DNA of 64,000 bases from Martelella sp. HB161492. GTDB lineage: Bacteria > Pseudomonadota > Alphaproteobacteria > Rhizobiales > Rhizobiaceae. Made by a program: the position numbers and the translations under genes. Shown here piece by piece: positions 36,226 to 44,918 of the stretch. How positions within the stretch are numbered: the stretch's first letter is position 1; each line of letters starts with the position of its first letter. The DNA is taken from positions 96,296 through 160,295 of the forward strand of contig NZ_JAATVV010000013.1 in the NCBI RefSeq assembly GCF_013184775.1, given 5' to 3'. The notes under the pieces are model-generated. The model had not been told where the DNA came from. It searched no databases and saw nothing but the letters and a program-made list of their open reading frames with translations.

Positions 36226-37545
36226 CTATTTGATGTAGCCGGCCTTCATCATTTCACGCGTGGTCAGCTGGTTGGCGCTGGAAAGCGCCTGATCTGCAGT
36301 CATGTTGCCGGCAAGGGCGGCCGAGAACTGCTGACCGACCGCGGTACCGATACCCTGGAATTCCGGGATCGAGACGAATTGCGCGCCGGTATAGGGAATG
36401 TCCTGAACCGAGGGCTTTGACGTATCGACCGCGTTGATGCTGTCCAGCGTCATCTTGGCGAAGGGGGCGGCCTTCTGGTAATCCGGGTTTTCGTAGAGCG
36501 AGGTTCTGGTGCCGGGCGGTGCCGCGCGCCAACCTTCCTTGGAGGCGACGAGATCGGTGTAATGCTTGGAGGTTGCCCAGGCGACGAAGGCCTTGGCGGC
36601 ATCGCCCTTGGTGGTGGAGGCCGGAATGGCGAGGTTCCATGACCACAGCCAGTTGCCGCGATTGCCGAGATCACCCTTTTGCGGGAACAGTGCGAAGCCG
36701 ACCTTGTCGGCAACCTTGGATTCCTTGGGGTCTGTCACGAAGGAGGCGGCGACGGTGGCATCAATCCACATGCCGCATTTACCCTGCTGGAACAGCGCCA
36801 GGTTTTCGTTGAAGCCGTTCGATGATGCGCCGGGCGGGCCATCATTCTTCATCAGCGTCAAGTAGTCGTTGAGGGTCGCCTTCCATTCATCGCTTTCAAA
36901 TTGCGGCTTCCAGTCCATGTCGAACCAGCGGGCGCCATAGGAATTCGACATGGCGGTGATGAAGGCCATGTTCTCGCCCCAGCCGGCCTTGCCGCGCAGG
37001 CAGATGCCGTAGATACCATTGTCCTTGTCGGTCATGGCATCGGCAGCCGTCTTGATCTCATCCCAGGTCGGCTTTTCCGGAATGGTGACGCCGGCCTTTT
37101 CAGCAAGATCTGTGCGGTACATCACCATGGCGCTTTCGCCATAGAAGGGCGCCGCATACAGCGTGCCGTCGACGGAAAGTCCGCCGGCTATGGCTGGCAG
37201 CAGGTCGGCCGCATCGTAATCGGCTGGCATATCCTTGAGGGGCATCAGCCAGTTCTGCTTGGCCCAGATCGGCACTTCGTAGTTGCCGATGGTCATGACG
37301 TCATACTGGCCGCCCTTGGTGGCAATATCCGTGGTGACCTTCTGGCGCAGAACATTTTCTTCCAGGGTCACCCATTCCAGCTGAATGTCGGGGTGGCTGG
37401 CAGTGAAATCATCCGTCAGCTTCTGCATGCGGATCATGTCGCCGTTATTGACGGTGGCAATGGTCAGCGTCTCGGCCGAAGCGGATGTGAAACCGGAAAT
37501 GGCGAGAATGGAGCAGGCGCCCAGAAACAGTGTCTTCAATCTCAT
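36226..37545 (-). CDS. smoE: Polyol ABC transporter periplasmic binding protein
   Basis: 439 residues with signal peptide MRLKTLFLGACSILAISGF ending near SASA-ETL. The mature protein follows the family 1 sugar-binding pattern (TLTIATVNNGDMIRMQKLT, GQYDVMTIGNYEVPIWA, PFYGESAMVMYRTDL, GKCGMWIDATVAA). Binds sorbitol/mannitol-type alcohols in the periplasm for SmoFGK. GGGAGG lies 6 bp ahead of the start. First gene of the smoEFGK-smoS-mtlK-HAD-FGGY operon. Confidence 0.93.
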   Translation of the reverse strand: MRLKTLFLGACSILAISGFTSASAETLTIATVNNGDMIRMQKLTDDFTASHPDIQLEWVTLEENVLRQKVTTDIATKGGQYDVMTIGNYEVPIWAKQNWLMPLKDMPADYDAADLLPAIAGGLSVDGTLYAAPFYGESAMVMYRTDLAEKAGVTIPEKPTWDEIKTAADAMTDKDNGIYGICLRGKAGWGENMAFITAMSNSYGARWFDMDWKPQFESDEWKATLNDYLTLMKNDGPPGASSNGFNENLALFQQGKCGMWIDATVAASFVTDPKESKVADKVGFALFPQKGDLGNRGNWLWSWNLAIPASTTKGDAAKAFVAWATSKHYTDLVASKEGWRAAPPGTRTSLYENPDYQKAAPFAKMTLDSINAVDTSKPSVQDIPYTGAQFVSIPEFQGIGTAVGQQFSAALAGNMTADQALSSANQLTTREMMKAGYIK

Positions 37546-37563
37546 TTCTTCCTCCCAGAGAAT

Positions 37564-37618
37564 TGAGCAAATGCATAATGCATGGGCGATTACTCACAAT
37601 TTGGCTGCGTTTTGTCAA
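37564..37618 (-). promoter_or_regulatory. Promoter and candidate operator of the smo operon
   Basis: On the minus strand TTGACA (37618-37613) and AGTAAT (37594-37589) are separated by 18 bp. The half-sites TGAGCAA (37564-37570) and TTACTCA (37590-37596) form an inverted repeat TGAGYAA around a central ATGCATAATGCAT. The dyad overlaps the -10 and the likely start point, fitting control by the SorC-type regulator next door. Confidence 0.55.
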
Positions 37619-37771
37619 GTGGGCGAATGCCCCAATCGTGGGCAAAAGTCATAAGTCCTTGTCCTGAGAGCAGAAAAACAACCGGGTAAGCCGAAAAGGA
37701 GGCCGGCGTGAACCGGCTTTCAGAGCGCCGATACAGTCATTCAGATTGCCTGTTTGGGGTGGGCCTTCCCT

Positions 37772-37884
37772 CGTCATCCCCGTGCTCTCACAGGGGTCCA
37801 GGCGCTTCAGGGCATCGGATACAAGGATCTTCCGTCGTGCAGACGCGCGTCGGCTGGATGCCTGTGACAAGCACAGGCATGACG
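37772..37884. repeat. Long inverted-repeat intergenic element (rhizobial type)
   Basis: The arms CGTCATCCCCGTGCTCTCAC.. (37772-37801) and ..AGCACAGGCATGACG (37854-37884) are imperfect reverse complements of about 30 nt, separated by about 50 bp. Sequences of this kind are common between genes in Rhizobiales and are often mis-called as short proteins (reading MPVTSTGMT). Confidence 0.75.
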
Positions 37885-37937
37885 TCAGCGAAAAGGGCAA
37901 GGTTTATCAGCACGCGGCAGGCCAGCGTGAACCGGCT

Positions 37938-38013
37938 TGGCGCATCGGCTCGAAAACCGGAATCGATTTTCGAAAAGAACGACGCGTAGATTCAATAAGA
38001 TAGAGCGCATCGG
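37938..38013 (-). repeat. Dispersed 3'-end repeat, copy C (second half only)
   Basis: Reverse complement reads GCGCTCTATCTTATTGAAT and CTACGCGTCG, matching the second half of the copies at 28669 and 54402. The hairpin half is missing. It lies 29 bp beyond the stop codon of the minus-strand SorC-type gene, in that gene's orientation. Confidence 0.65.
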
Positions 38014-38041
38014 TGATCGGCAACGGCGTTGGCAGCTGTGA

Positions 38042-38995
38042 TCAGCGCCCGAGCAGATAGTGCGCGGCATCTTCGTCGGTGATCAGGGCGTTGATATGGC
38101 CACCTTCGAGTGCAGCACGGATTGATGCGTGCTTGCGCCGCCCGCGGGCAAGGCCGAAGACCACGGCCCCCTCATGGGTGGGCAGCGGAATGGAGGCGAC
38201 CCGTTCATTGATCGGATGATCGAGCAACCTGCCATTGCGGTCGAAGATCCAGCCGCAGATCTCGCCCTCGGCGCCGGACGAGATCAGCTCATCCATTTCT
38301 GCAGCGGTCAGAAAACCATCCAGCAGAAGCGGGGCCTTGCGGCCAAGCTCGCCGATGCCGACAAAGGTGACATCGGCCTTGCGCCCGAGTGCGATTGTCG
38401 GGCGGACCAGCGGCTGGGCCTGAAAGATTTCGCGTTCTTCGGCCGATGACACCAGCACCGGCAGTGGCATCGGAAAATGGCGGGCATTGATGGCATCCGC
38501 CATGGAAAAGATGACGTTGTAATAGGCGGCCGAACCATCGGGGCTGATATTGCCGGTCAGGGACACGATCCGGTGCTGAGGGCAGTCCATCGGCGAAAGC
38601 TGGTCAACGGCGGCACGCAGCGTCCGTCCGGTGCCGATCGCCAGAACCAGCGGTTCGGGCCGCTTGAGCCAGCGTTCGATCTCGGCAGCACCGACTTCGG
38701 CAATGCCTGTGGTGGTGCTGTCGGAAGCGGGGTCCGCCGGAACGATCTCGACCTGAACCAGGCCATAGGTCTCCTTCAGCCGTTCGGCCAGCGCCAGGCA
38801 TTCGGCGATCGGGTGGTCAAGCCGCACCTTGATCAGGCGTTCGGACATGGCGAGCGAAACGAGGCGCTGGGCACTCTGCCGTGAAATGCCCATGGCAGCG
38901 GCAATCTCATCCTGGGTCCGGCCGGCAACGTAATAAAGCCAGCCGGCGCGGGCGGCGTCGTCGAGTCGTGAAGATGTGCCGTTGCGTTTTGCCAT
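38042..38995 (-). CDS. SorC/DeoR-type sugar-binding transcriptional regulator
   Basis: 317 residues. N-terminal helix-turn-helix RTQDEIAAAMGISRQSAQRL followed by a large sugar-phosphate-binding domain with VLAIGTGRTLRAAVDQL, SLTGNISPDGSA and GARGxA-like GLARGRRKHASIRAAL. Such proteins repress or activate carbohydrate operons when a phosphorylated sugar binds. Its position directly upstream of smoE, same strand, makes it the likely regulator of the polyol operon. Confidence 0.88.
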   Translation of the reverse strand: MAKRNGTSSRLDDAARAGWLYYVAGRTQDEIAAAMGISRQSAQRLVSLAMSERLIKVRLDHPIAECLALAERLKETYGLVQVEIVPADPASDSTTTGIAEVGAAEIERWLKRPEPLVLAIGTGRTLRAAVDQLSPMDCPQHRIVSLTGNISPDGSAAYYNVIFSMADAINARHFPMPLPVLVSSAEEREIFQAQPLVRPTIALGRKADVTFVGIGELGRKAPLLLDGFLTAAEMDELISSGAEGEICGWIFDRNGRLLDHPINERVASIPLPTHEGAVVFGLARGRRKHASIRAALEGGHINALITDEDAAHYLLGR

Positions 38996-39190
38996 GGGCG
39001 CCGTTCCTTTGGTCCTGAGTAGCCAAGGCGGCTTTGCCTGTCAATCGACGCAGGACATGGCTTGCCGAAGCCCGGAGCGCGACTGTGACATCATCACCAT
39101 GCCTCTGGCTGCGGCCTCCCAAGCATTGCATTTGCCTGATGGTGAAACCGGTCCCGTCATCCGTCGTGATTGCCGCTGGTGGTCAGGCAC

Positions 39191-40330
39191 TCAGCCAAGC
39201 CGATCCAGAAGTGCCATTGAGGGGTCGCCGGTGACCGGCAATCCGTTTTCCGCCTGATAGGCGGCAATGGCGGCGCGCGTCTTCGCGCCGAAAACTCCGT
39301 CGGCAGTGCCGGCATCATAACCTGCCTGGCTTAGGCGCCGTTGCAGTTCCTTGCGCTGGTCGGCGGTGAAGCCATAGCGATCCGGCGGAAAGCCGCCCTT
39401 TATCGGCCCGGCACCAGCAATCCTGTCGGCAAGATGTCCGACGCCGATCGCATAGCTGGTGGCATTATTATAGCGCTTGATGACATCGAAATTGGGACCG
39501 ATCACGAAAACCGGTCCGCCGTCATGCGGCTGGATGCGACGATCACCATAGGCAGCGCCGGTCGAGCCTTCCTCGCCGCCCCAGGGCTGCCCCTTTTTCC
39601 AGCCGGATCGGGCCAGATAGTTGGCCGTGCTGGCCAGTGCATCTGTCGGGTCATCGCTCCAGATGTCGCGCCGGCCATCGCCGTTGAAATCAACCGCATA
39701 GGCGCGATAGGTGGTCGGGATGAACTGTGTATGCCCCATGGCACCGGCCCAGCTGCCGGTCATCTGTGCGGGGCCGATATCGCCGTTCTGGATGATCTTC
39801 AGGGCGGCCAGGAGCTGGCTTTGGAAGAAGGCGCCGCGTCGCCCATCATAGGAAAGTGTCGAAAGTGCCGCGATCACGGGAACCTCGCCGCGCCGCTCGC
39901 CATACATGGTTTCAACGCCCCAGATGGCAACGATGACATGGGCATCAACGCCATAGCGCGCTTCGATCTGGCTCAGGACATCGCCATAGCGGGCATAATT
40001 GGCCCGCCCCTTGGCCACCCGCTCGTCGGATGCGGCAATGGCGATATAGTCCTCGAGACTGCGCCTGAACTCAGTCTGATTGCGGTCATGGTCAACCACA
40101 TCGGGCATATAGCCGACGCCGGAGAAAGCAGCCGCCAGAGTGGCGTCAGAGATACCGCTTGCCGCTGCCTGCGCCTTGAATTTCACGATGAATGCATCAA
40201 AGCCGGGGCTGGCGACCGTCTGGAATTTCGAGCCGCGCGTGGCAGAAAATCCGCCGATCAGATTGCTCGAACAGGCTGAAAGAACAGACGCCATCACTCC
40301 GAAAGACATTGCGCGTCGTGTCACATACAT
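39191..40330 (-). CDS. Lytic murein transglycosylase, MltB family lipoprotein
   Basis: Cuts peptidoglycan glycan strands with formation of anhydro-muramic ends. 379 residues. The N-terminus MYVTRRAMSFGVMASVLSAC ends in a lipobox (LSAC, Cys20), so it is probably an outer-membrane lipoprotein. GH103 domain: FQTVASPGFDAFIVKFK, WGVETMYGERRGEVPVI with the catalytic Glu, and MGHTQFIPTTYRAYAVD. A C-terminal peptidoglycan-binding domain (residues 315-378) has GYDAGTADGVFGAKTRAAI. Monocistronic as far as can be seen. Confidence 0.93.
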   Translation of the reverse strand: MYVTRRAMSFGVMASVLSACSSNLIGGFSATRGSKFQTVASPGFDAFIVKFKAQAAASGISDATLAAAFSGVGYMPDVVDHDRNQTEFRRSLEDYIAIAASDERVAKGRANYARYGDVLSQIEARYGVDAHVIVAIWGVETMYGERRGEVPVIAALSTLSYDGRRGAFFQSQLLAALKIIQNGDIGPAQMTGSWAGAMGHTQFIPTTYRAYAVDFNGDGRRDIWSDDPTDALASTANYLARSGWKKGQPWGGEEGSTGAAYGDRRIQPHDGGPVFVIGPNFDVIKRYNNATSYAIGVGHLADRIAGAGPIKGGFPPDRYGFTADQRKELQRRLSQAGYDAGTADGVFGAKTRAAIAAYQAENGLPVTGDPSMALLDRLG

Positions 40331-40419
40331 TCCGCTGCTCCGCTTGCGCGCCGGTTTGGGGCAAGTCTAGCGCATCGCTGCATGACTGCAAGGGGTTGCC
40401 TTGCGTGGTGCGATGGCTG

Positions 40420-40905
40420 CTAGCGTGTTGCGAGCATCGGCAGGACCAGGCCCCATCGGGTCTCCAGCGGCGGGCCGGACGGTTTGAAGCCGAGCTTGCC
40501 ATAGACGGCAATCGCCCGCTTGTTCCTGGGGTGAGGGTCGGTCGCGATGACCGGTACGCCGGCAGCAAAAAGGGCCTGCATGCGGGCCGCGATCAAGGCC
40601 GTTCCATGCCCGCGTCCAAGCATTGTCGGCTCGCCGATAAACTGATCGATGCCACGGGATCCATCTGGCAGACCGGCAAAATGGTGGTCTTCCCATCCAT
40701 GCACGGTGTAATCCTGAATGAATGCGAAGGGCCCTGCGGCGTCTGAGACGATAAGGCGTGCGACACGGGGATCCGCCAGTTCCTCTTCGCTGTAATACTT
40801 TGCGTCACCCCACCATTCCCGCACATGCGGCGACGAGCGCCATTTCATGAGCAGGTCGAGATCAGCCACCGTCACCGTGCGGAAATTATAGGGACTGGAC
40901 GACAA
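40420..40905 (-). CDS. GNAT acetyltransferase similar to AAC(6') enzymes
   Basis: 161 residues from TTG 40905, which has GGAGGT 8 bp ahead; an in-frame GTG at 40971 lacks a ribosome binding site. WWGDAKYYSEEEL, SRGIDQFIGEPTMLGRGHGT (acetyl-CoA loop) and IATDPHPRNKRAIAVYGKLG match aminoglycoside 6'-N-acetyltransferases of the AAC(6')-Ib group. The related siderophore or peptide acetylases are the alternative. No resistance context (integron, transposon) is visible, so an intrinsic housekeeping acylase is more likely. Confidence 0.82.
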   Translation of the reverse strand: MSSSPYNFRTVTVADLDLLMKWRSSPHVREWWGDAKYYSEEELADPRVARLIVSDAAGPFAFIQDYTVHGWEDHHFAGLPDGSRGIDQFIGEPTMLGRGHGTALIAARMQALFAAGVPVIATDPHPRNKRAIAVYGKLGFKPSGPPLETRWGLVLPMLATR

Positions 40906-41206
40906 GATGCGTGACCTCCGATATGGATTTGACGTTCTGGCGGCTTGTTTCGGCGCAATGAGGTCCACCACCCGGATCGGTCGGCGATAGGTCGTTTTCT
41001 GGTTCCGACATCGCCCATCCGTCCTGGTTGCAACGACTGTGCGTCCGGTCCGGACAATACACGAAAAAGGGCCGCCCCTGGAGGCGACCAGGCGCCCGAT
41101 CTAGGCGATCATGCCGAAGGCGGCGCGCCCGGCCGTCGCCCGCGACGAAAAGGCAGCGAGGATCTGCTGCGCGGCGTCTCACCCCGCTGCACGGATGATG
41201 TCCTGT
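40906..41206. other. Intergenic region with a possible leader ORF
   Basis: 301 bp. A 41-codon minus-strand ORF (41011 to 40886, starting MSEPENDLSPTDPGGG) has GGA-type spacing ahead of it and overlaps the TTG start of the acetyltransferase by 20 bp. I cannot tell whether it is translated. The rest holds the terminator at 41064-41098. Confidence 0.35.
41064..41098 (-). terminator. Terminator of the DhaKL/ABC operon
   Basis: On the minus strand GGGC, CCTGG, loop, CCAGG and GCCC pair around 41069-41097, followed by TTTTT. It lies about 110 bp after the last gene of the operon. Confidence 0.5.
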
Positions 41207-42109
41207 TTATGGCGAAGGTGTTTGTGCCGGATCTGTTTCGTCAAGGCCGGAGAGGCTGAACAGCATCTTGTGAATGGCTGAGGCGTTCAGGTCCCCGAGA
41301 CCGCTATTATTGGCCGCGACGTAGAGCTCGCTGATCGTCGCCGTCACGGGAACAGGGACTTCGAGATGACGCGCAAGGTCGCGGACCAGCCGCGTATCCT
41401 TCAACATGTGGCGGAGGAAAAAGCTCGGTGCGAAATTGCCGCTAAGTGTCGACCGACCGACATTGCGGATCAGAGCCGAACTGTAATCGGTCACGTCGAA
41501 GACGCCCATGACCGCATCGCCGTCAAGACCGGCCTTGCGGGCAAGGGCCAGTGCCTCGCCAAGCGCGCTCATCTCGGCGGCGACCAGAAGGTTGCCGACC
41601 AGCTTCATCGTCGTGCCGGTCCCGGAAATGCCCATATAGTGGATGGATGCGGCGAGCGGTTCAAGGATCGGCCTGAATGTGTCAAAGGCTGTCTGATCGC
41701 CGCCGCAGACGAAATCGAGCCGCCCGTCCCAGGCCTCGCCCTTGCTGCCAAAGACGGGTGTGTCGAGATAGGCCGCGCCTCTGGCGGATAGGGCGGTGGC
41801 GATCTCGCGGCTGAGCGCCGGTTCCGTGGTTGTTGCATCGGCAAGGATGGCGCCCGGTCTCAGCTGTGCAATCAGCCCGTCCGGTCCGAAATAGATCGCG
41901 CGCTGGGCATCGGGGCCGGTCACGCAGACCATGACGCGTTCACTATCCGCGATCGCCTCAGACAGCAATGCTGCCTTTTTTGCCCGCGCAAGCTGCGGCG
42001 GGAGGTCAATGGGAGACCGGTTCCAGACGGTGACATCATGACCGGCCTGCAGAAGGTTGGAGACCATGCCTTGCCCCATGGTGCCGAGGCCGAGAAAAGT
42101 GATTGTCAT
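41207..42109 (-). CDS. NAD(P)-dependent beta-hydroxyacid dehydrogenase
   Basis: 300 residues of the 3-hydroxyisobutyrate/tartronate-semialdehyde reductase family: FLGLGTMGQGMVSNLLQAGH (nucleotide site), DATTTEPALSREIA, DTPVFGSKGEA (substrate loop) and the catalytic Lys in GTTMKLVGNLLV. Last gene of the ABC-DhaKL operon, 94 bp after dhaL. It would handle an acid or aldehyde intermediate of the sugar broken down there; exact substrate unknown. Confidence 0.85.
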   Translation of the reverse strand: MTITFLGLGTMGQGMVSNLLQAGHDVTVWNRSPIDLPPQLARAKKAALLSEAIADSERVMVCVTGPDAQRAIYFGPDGLIAQLRPGAILADATTTEPALSREIATALSARGAAYLDTPVFGSKGEAWDGRLDFVCGGDQTAFDTFRPILEPLAASIHYMGISGTGTTMKLVGNLLVAAEMSALGEALALARKAGLDGDAVMGVFDVTDYSSALIRNVGRSTLSGNFAPSFFLRHMLKDTRLVRDLARHLEVPVPVTATISELYVAANNSGLGDLNASAIHKMLFSLSGLDETDPAQTPSP

Positions 42110-42203
42110 CGGATATTTCTCCTGATGTTTCCGGGCGAGCGGAGCGCGGCTGCGGGTGCGCCGCGCCGCGTTTGCGCGGAGGCGCGGCTTATCCCGCCTG
42201 GCG

Positions 42204-42848
42204 CTATTGCTGGCTGACGGTTTCGCTCATGGACTGGATGATGAAGAGGCCGACGGTTGCGCCTGCGTCCTGAAGCCCCATGGATTTTTCCTGAAAGGCA
42301 GCGGCCTTGCCGTGCTGGGCAACCATCGTCTTGGTTTTTTCCAGCGCGAGCCCGGCGGCGGCAACGGCTTTCTGCATGGCCTCAGGCAGGCTTTCGCCCG
42401 CGGCGGCTGCGGCCTCAAGCGTGGCCGCGATCGGTTCGAGAACATCGACGACGGTCTTGTCACCGACCTTGGCCTTGCCGCGTTCGGCAACCCCGTTGCA
42501 ATAGGCGCGCCAGAACGCTGCCATTTCAGCGGTTGCGATGGTGTCGGTGCCATCCAGCGCCTTGGAAGCGCGCAGGAAGCCGGTCGCCATCAGCGTGCCC
42601 ATGGTTGAAGGCGCCGCCTTTGCCATGGCCATGCCGGCGCTTTTCAGCTGTTTCGCAATCGATGCGTCCGGCTCGGCCTTGACCGCATCGTCAGCGGCGG
42701 CAAAAGCCTTGCTCATCGTCAGGCCGAGATCGCTGTCGCCAACCTTGCCGTCGAGCGCGATCAGGAAGTCGCGCTGTTCGGCGAAGAAGCGCGCCAGACC
42801 CGCAAATATGCCGACCAGCTGTTCGGAATCGATCTTTTCCATCATCAC
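42204..42848 (-). CDS. dhaL: Dihydroxyacetone-kinase-type ATP-binding subunit (DhaL)
   Basis: 214 residues. DGKVGDSDLGLTMSKAF corresponds to the Mg-ADP-binding GDGDxG motif with Ser in place of Gly. APSTMGTLMATGFLRA and further helices complete the all-alpha DhaL domain. Works with the DhaK-like protein encoded 5 bp upstream. In E. coli DhaL takes phosphate from DhaM; in ketotetrose kinases the ATP is used directly. No DhaM is present here, favouring ATP. Confidence 0.88.
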   Translation of the reverse strand: MMMEKIDSEQLVGIFAGLARFFAEQRDFLIALDGKVGDSDLGLTMSKAFAAADDAVKAEPDASIAKQLKSAGMAMAKAAPSTMGTLMATGFLRASKALDGTDTIATAEMAAFWRAYCNGVAERGKAKVGDKTVVDVLEPIAATLEAAAAAGESLPEAMQKAVAAAGLALEKTKTMVAQHGKAAAFQEKSMGLQDAGATVGLFIIQSMSETVSQQ

Positions 42849-42853
42849 CTCCC

Positions 42854-43852
42854 TCAGCCCTTGATATGTGTGAAAAACGGCGTGTGGGCAGGGGCGGCGA
42901 TCAGGGGCTCGAGCTCGTCATCGAGTTTCAGCAGGGAAATCGAGGCGCCCGCCATCTCCATCGCCGTTGCATATTCACCGACGAAGACATGTTTTGCCGT
43001 GATGCTGCGTTCGCCAAGACGCTGGGCGATGCGGCGATAAAGGATGTAAAGCTCTTCGCGCGGCGTGCCGCCAAGGCCGTTGACGAGCACGGCGACCTGA
43101 CCGCCGTCGTAATCCTGTTCGGCAAACAGCCGGTCCATCAGCGCGTCGACCACCGCGTCGGCAGGCTCCAGCGTCCGCCGGCTGATGCCGGGTTCGCCAT
43201 GAATGCCCATGCCGATCTCCATCTCTGTCTCGCCGATCTCGAAGGTGGGATGGCCGATTTCCGGGACGATGCAGCTTGAAAGCGCAACACCCATGGTGCG
43301 GGTGTTCAGCCGCGCCTTGTCGGCAATGCGCGTCACCTCGTCAAGATCAAGGCCTGCGGCAGCGGCAGCGCCGGCTGCCTTGTAGACAAAGAAGATGCCA
43401 GCGACACCGCGACGCTTGTGTTCCTCACCGATCACCGAAGAGGCCGCGTCATCATTGCCGACAACGGAGGTCACGCGGATATCCTCGAACTCGGCCAGTT
43501 CTGCGGCCATGTCGAAGTTGATGATGTCGCCGGTATAATTGCCATAGATATAGAGGACGCCCGCGCCCTGATCGATATATTTGGTCACTTCGAGCATCTG
43601 CTCGGCGCTCGGAGACTGGAACACGCCGCCCACGGCGCAGCCATCAAGCATGCCGTCGCCGACATAGCCGAGAAACAGGGGGAGATGGCCGGAGCCGCCG
43701 CCGGTGGCAATGCCGACCTTGCCTGGCTTGGGGCTGGCGGTGACGAGGCAGTGCTTGTCATCCGCGGTGAAGGTGATTGCCGGGTGAGCGGCGTAAAGCC
43801 CGTCCAGCATCTCATCGACGAAACGTTCCGGCGCATTGATGAATTTTTTCAT
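42854..43852 (-). CDS. dhaK: Dihydroxyacetone-kinase-type substrate-binding subunit (DhaK)
   Basis: 332 residues. MKKFINAPERFVDEMLDG and ATGGGSGHLPLFLGYVG are typical DhaK starts. The His that binds the ketose covalently lies in GMGIHGEPGISRR. Phosphorylates dihydroxyacetone or a related ketose such as erythrulose or another tetrulose. Its place in an operon with a ribose-type importer points to a larger sugar or sugar alcohol rather than glycerol. Confidence 0.9.
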   Translation of the reverse strand: MKKFINAPERFVDEMLDGLYAAHPAITFTADDKHCLVTASPKPGKVGIATGGGSGHLPLFLGYVGDGMLDGCAVGGVFQSPSAEQMLEVTKYIDQGAGVLYIYGNYTGDIINFDMAAELAEFEDIRVTSVVGNDDAASSVIGEEHKRRGVAGIFFVYKAAGAAAAAGLDLDEVTRIADKARLNTRTMGVALSSCIVPEIGHPTFEIGETEMEIGMGIHGEPGISRRTLEPADAVVDALMDRLFAEQDYDGGQVAVLVNGLGGTPREELYILYRRIAQRLGERSITAKHVFVGEYATAMEMAGASISLLKLDDELEPLIAAPAHTPFFTHIKG

Positions 43853-43880
43853 GTGAGTCTACTTTCCTGTGAATGTGGCT

Positions 43881-44918
43881 TCACGCCTTGCGCTGCTGTG
43901 TCATGAAGAAGGCTGCGGCGAGCAGGATGAAAAAGCCGACGACGAAACGCTGCCAGGTGCTTGGAATGCCGACCATGACGAGCACATTGTTGATGACGGT
44001 GATCAGCAGGACACCGAGAATGGTGCCGAGAACCGAGCCCGTACCACCGGTGATGCGTGCGCCGCCAAGGACCACCGCTGCGATCACGCTGATCTCGCTG
44101 CCGACGAGATCGAAGGGATTGGCCAGCCGGTTGCTGGCGACATGGATGATACCGGCCAGACCGGCCAGCGCGCCGGCATAGCCGAACAGGAACAGCTGCA
44201 CGGTCCTGAGATTGTAGCCGAGCCGTTCGGCGATTGCGCTGTTGCCACCGATGGCGAAGATCGCCCGGCCCATGAGCGTCCGGTTCAGGATCCACCAGGT
44301 GAGGATGGCCGCCGCCGGCAGCGCCAGGAAGTAAAGCGGCAGGGTGACCGTGGCACCGGTTGCATTGGTGAACTGCAGCAGCGGCGCCCTGCCGAAAGCG
44401 ATCATCTGCGGCGGCAGTTCCATGATCCAGACTGTGCCGATGAAGGCCAGCAGAATGCCGCGAAACAGATATTGGGTGCCGATGGTGATGATCAGCGATG
44501 GCACCCGCAGATAGAAGGCGAACAGGCCATTGACGAAACCCAGCAGCATGCCGCCGGCAGCGGCTGCCAGAACGATGAGCGGCATGGGCATGCCGGGGAA
44601 GTGATTGACCGTCACAAGCGTCACGGAATACATCGAAAGCGCTGCGATTGCGGTAAACGACACGTCGATGCCGCCGGCGGCGAGAATGACGAAGACGCCA
44701 AGCGCGAACAGGCCCATGACGACACTGGCGCGACCGATGTCAATCAGCGAGGATGCCTGAAGAAAATCCGGATTGATGATCGATACGGCGACGCAGATGG
44801 CGATCAGAAGCGCCAGCGTGATCATTTCGGGACGGTTCTTCAGGAACAGGCTGAAACTGAATCCACCGGCGGCAATCTTTTGCTGGGCGGCGGTGCGTTC
44901 CATCTCAACGGTTGTCAT
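43881..44918 (-). CDS. Ribose-type ABC transporter permease (second)
   Basis: 345 residues, RbsC-like, with about ten hydrophobic helices. FVILAAGGIDVSFTAIAALS, GTQYLFRGILLAFIG and AIGGNSAIAERLGYNLR are family marks. Its ATG overlaps the ATPase stop by 4 bp (ATGA). With the other permease at 47650-48636 it probably forms a heterodimeric channel. Confidence 0.9.
   Translation of the reverse strand: MTTVEMERTAAQQKIAAGGFSFSLFLKNRPEMITLALLIAICVAVSIINPDFLQASSLIDIGRASVVMGLFALGVFVILAAGGIDVSFTAIAALSMYSVTLVTVNHFPGMPMPLIVLAAAAGGMLLGFVNGLFAFYLRVPSLIITIGTQYLFRGILLAFIGTVWIMELPPQMIAFGRAPLLQFTNATGATVTLPLYFLALPAAAILTWWILNRTLMGRAIFAIGGNSAIAERLGYNLRTVQLFLFGYAGALAGLAGIIHVASNRLANPFDLVGSEISVIAAVVLGGARITGGTGSVLGTILGVLLITVINNVLVMVGIPSTWQRFVVGFFILLAAAFFMTQQRKA

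Larger units (their letters stand above)
37546..38041. promoter_or_regulatory. Intergenic region upstream of smoE and downstream of the SorC-type gene
   Basis: 496 bp without a gene. It holds the smo promoter/operator (37564-37618), a long inverted-repeat element (37772-37884) and a reversed copy of the dispersed repeat (37938-38013), each listed separately. Confidence 0.8.

Noticed and set aside
37741..38003. Plus-strand ORFs reading GWMPVTSTGMT and DACDKHRHD
   Set aside because: They are translations of the rhizobial inverted-repeat element at 37772-37884, not genes.
41041..41120. Possible tRNA-like fold in the spacer before the acetyltransferase
   Set aside because: The pairing is explained by the terminator stem at 41064-41098; no anticodon arm, TpsiC motif or CCA end.
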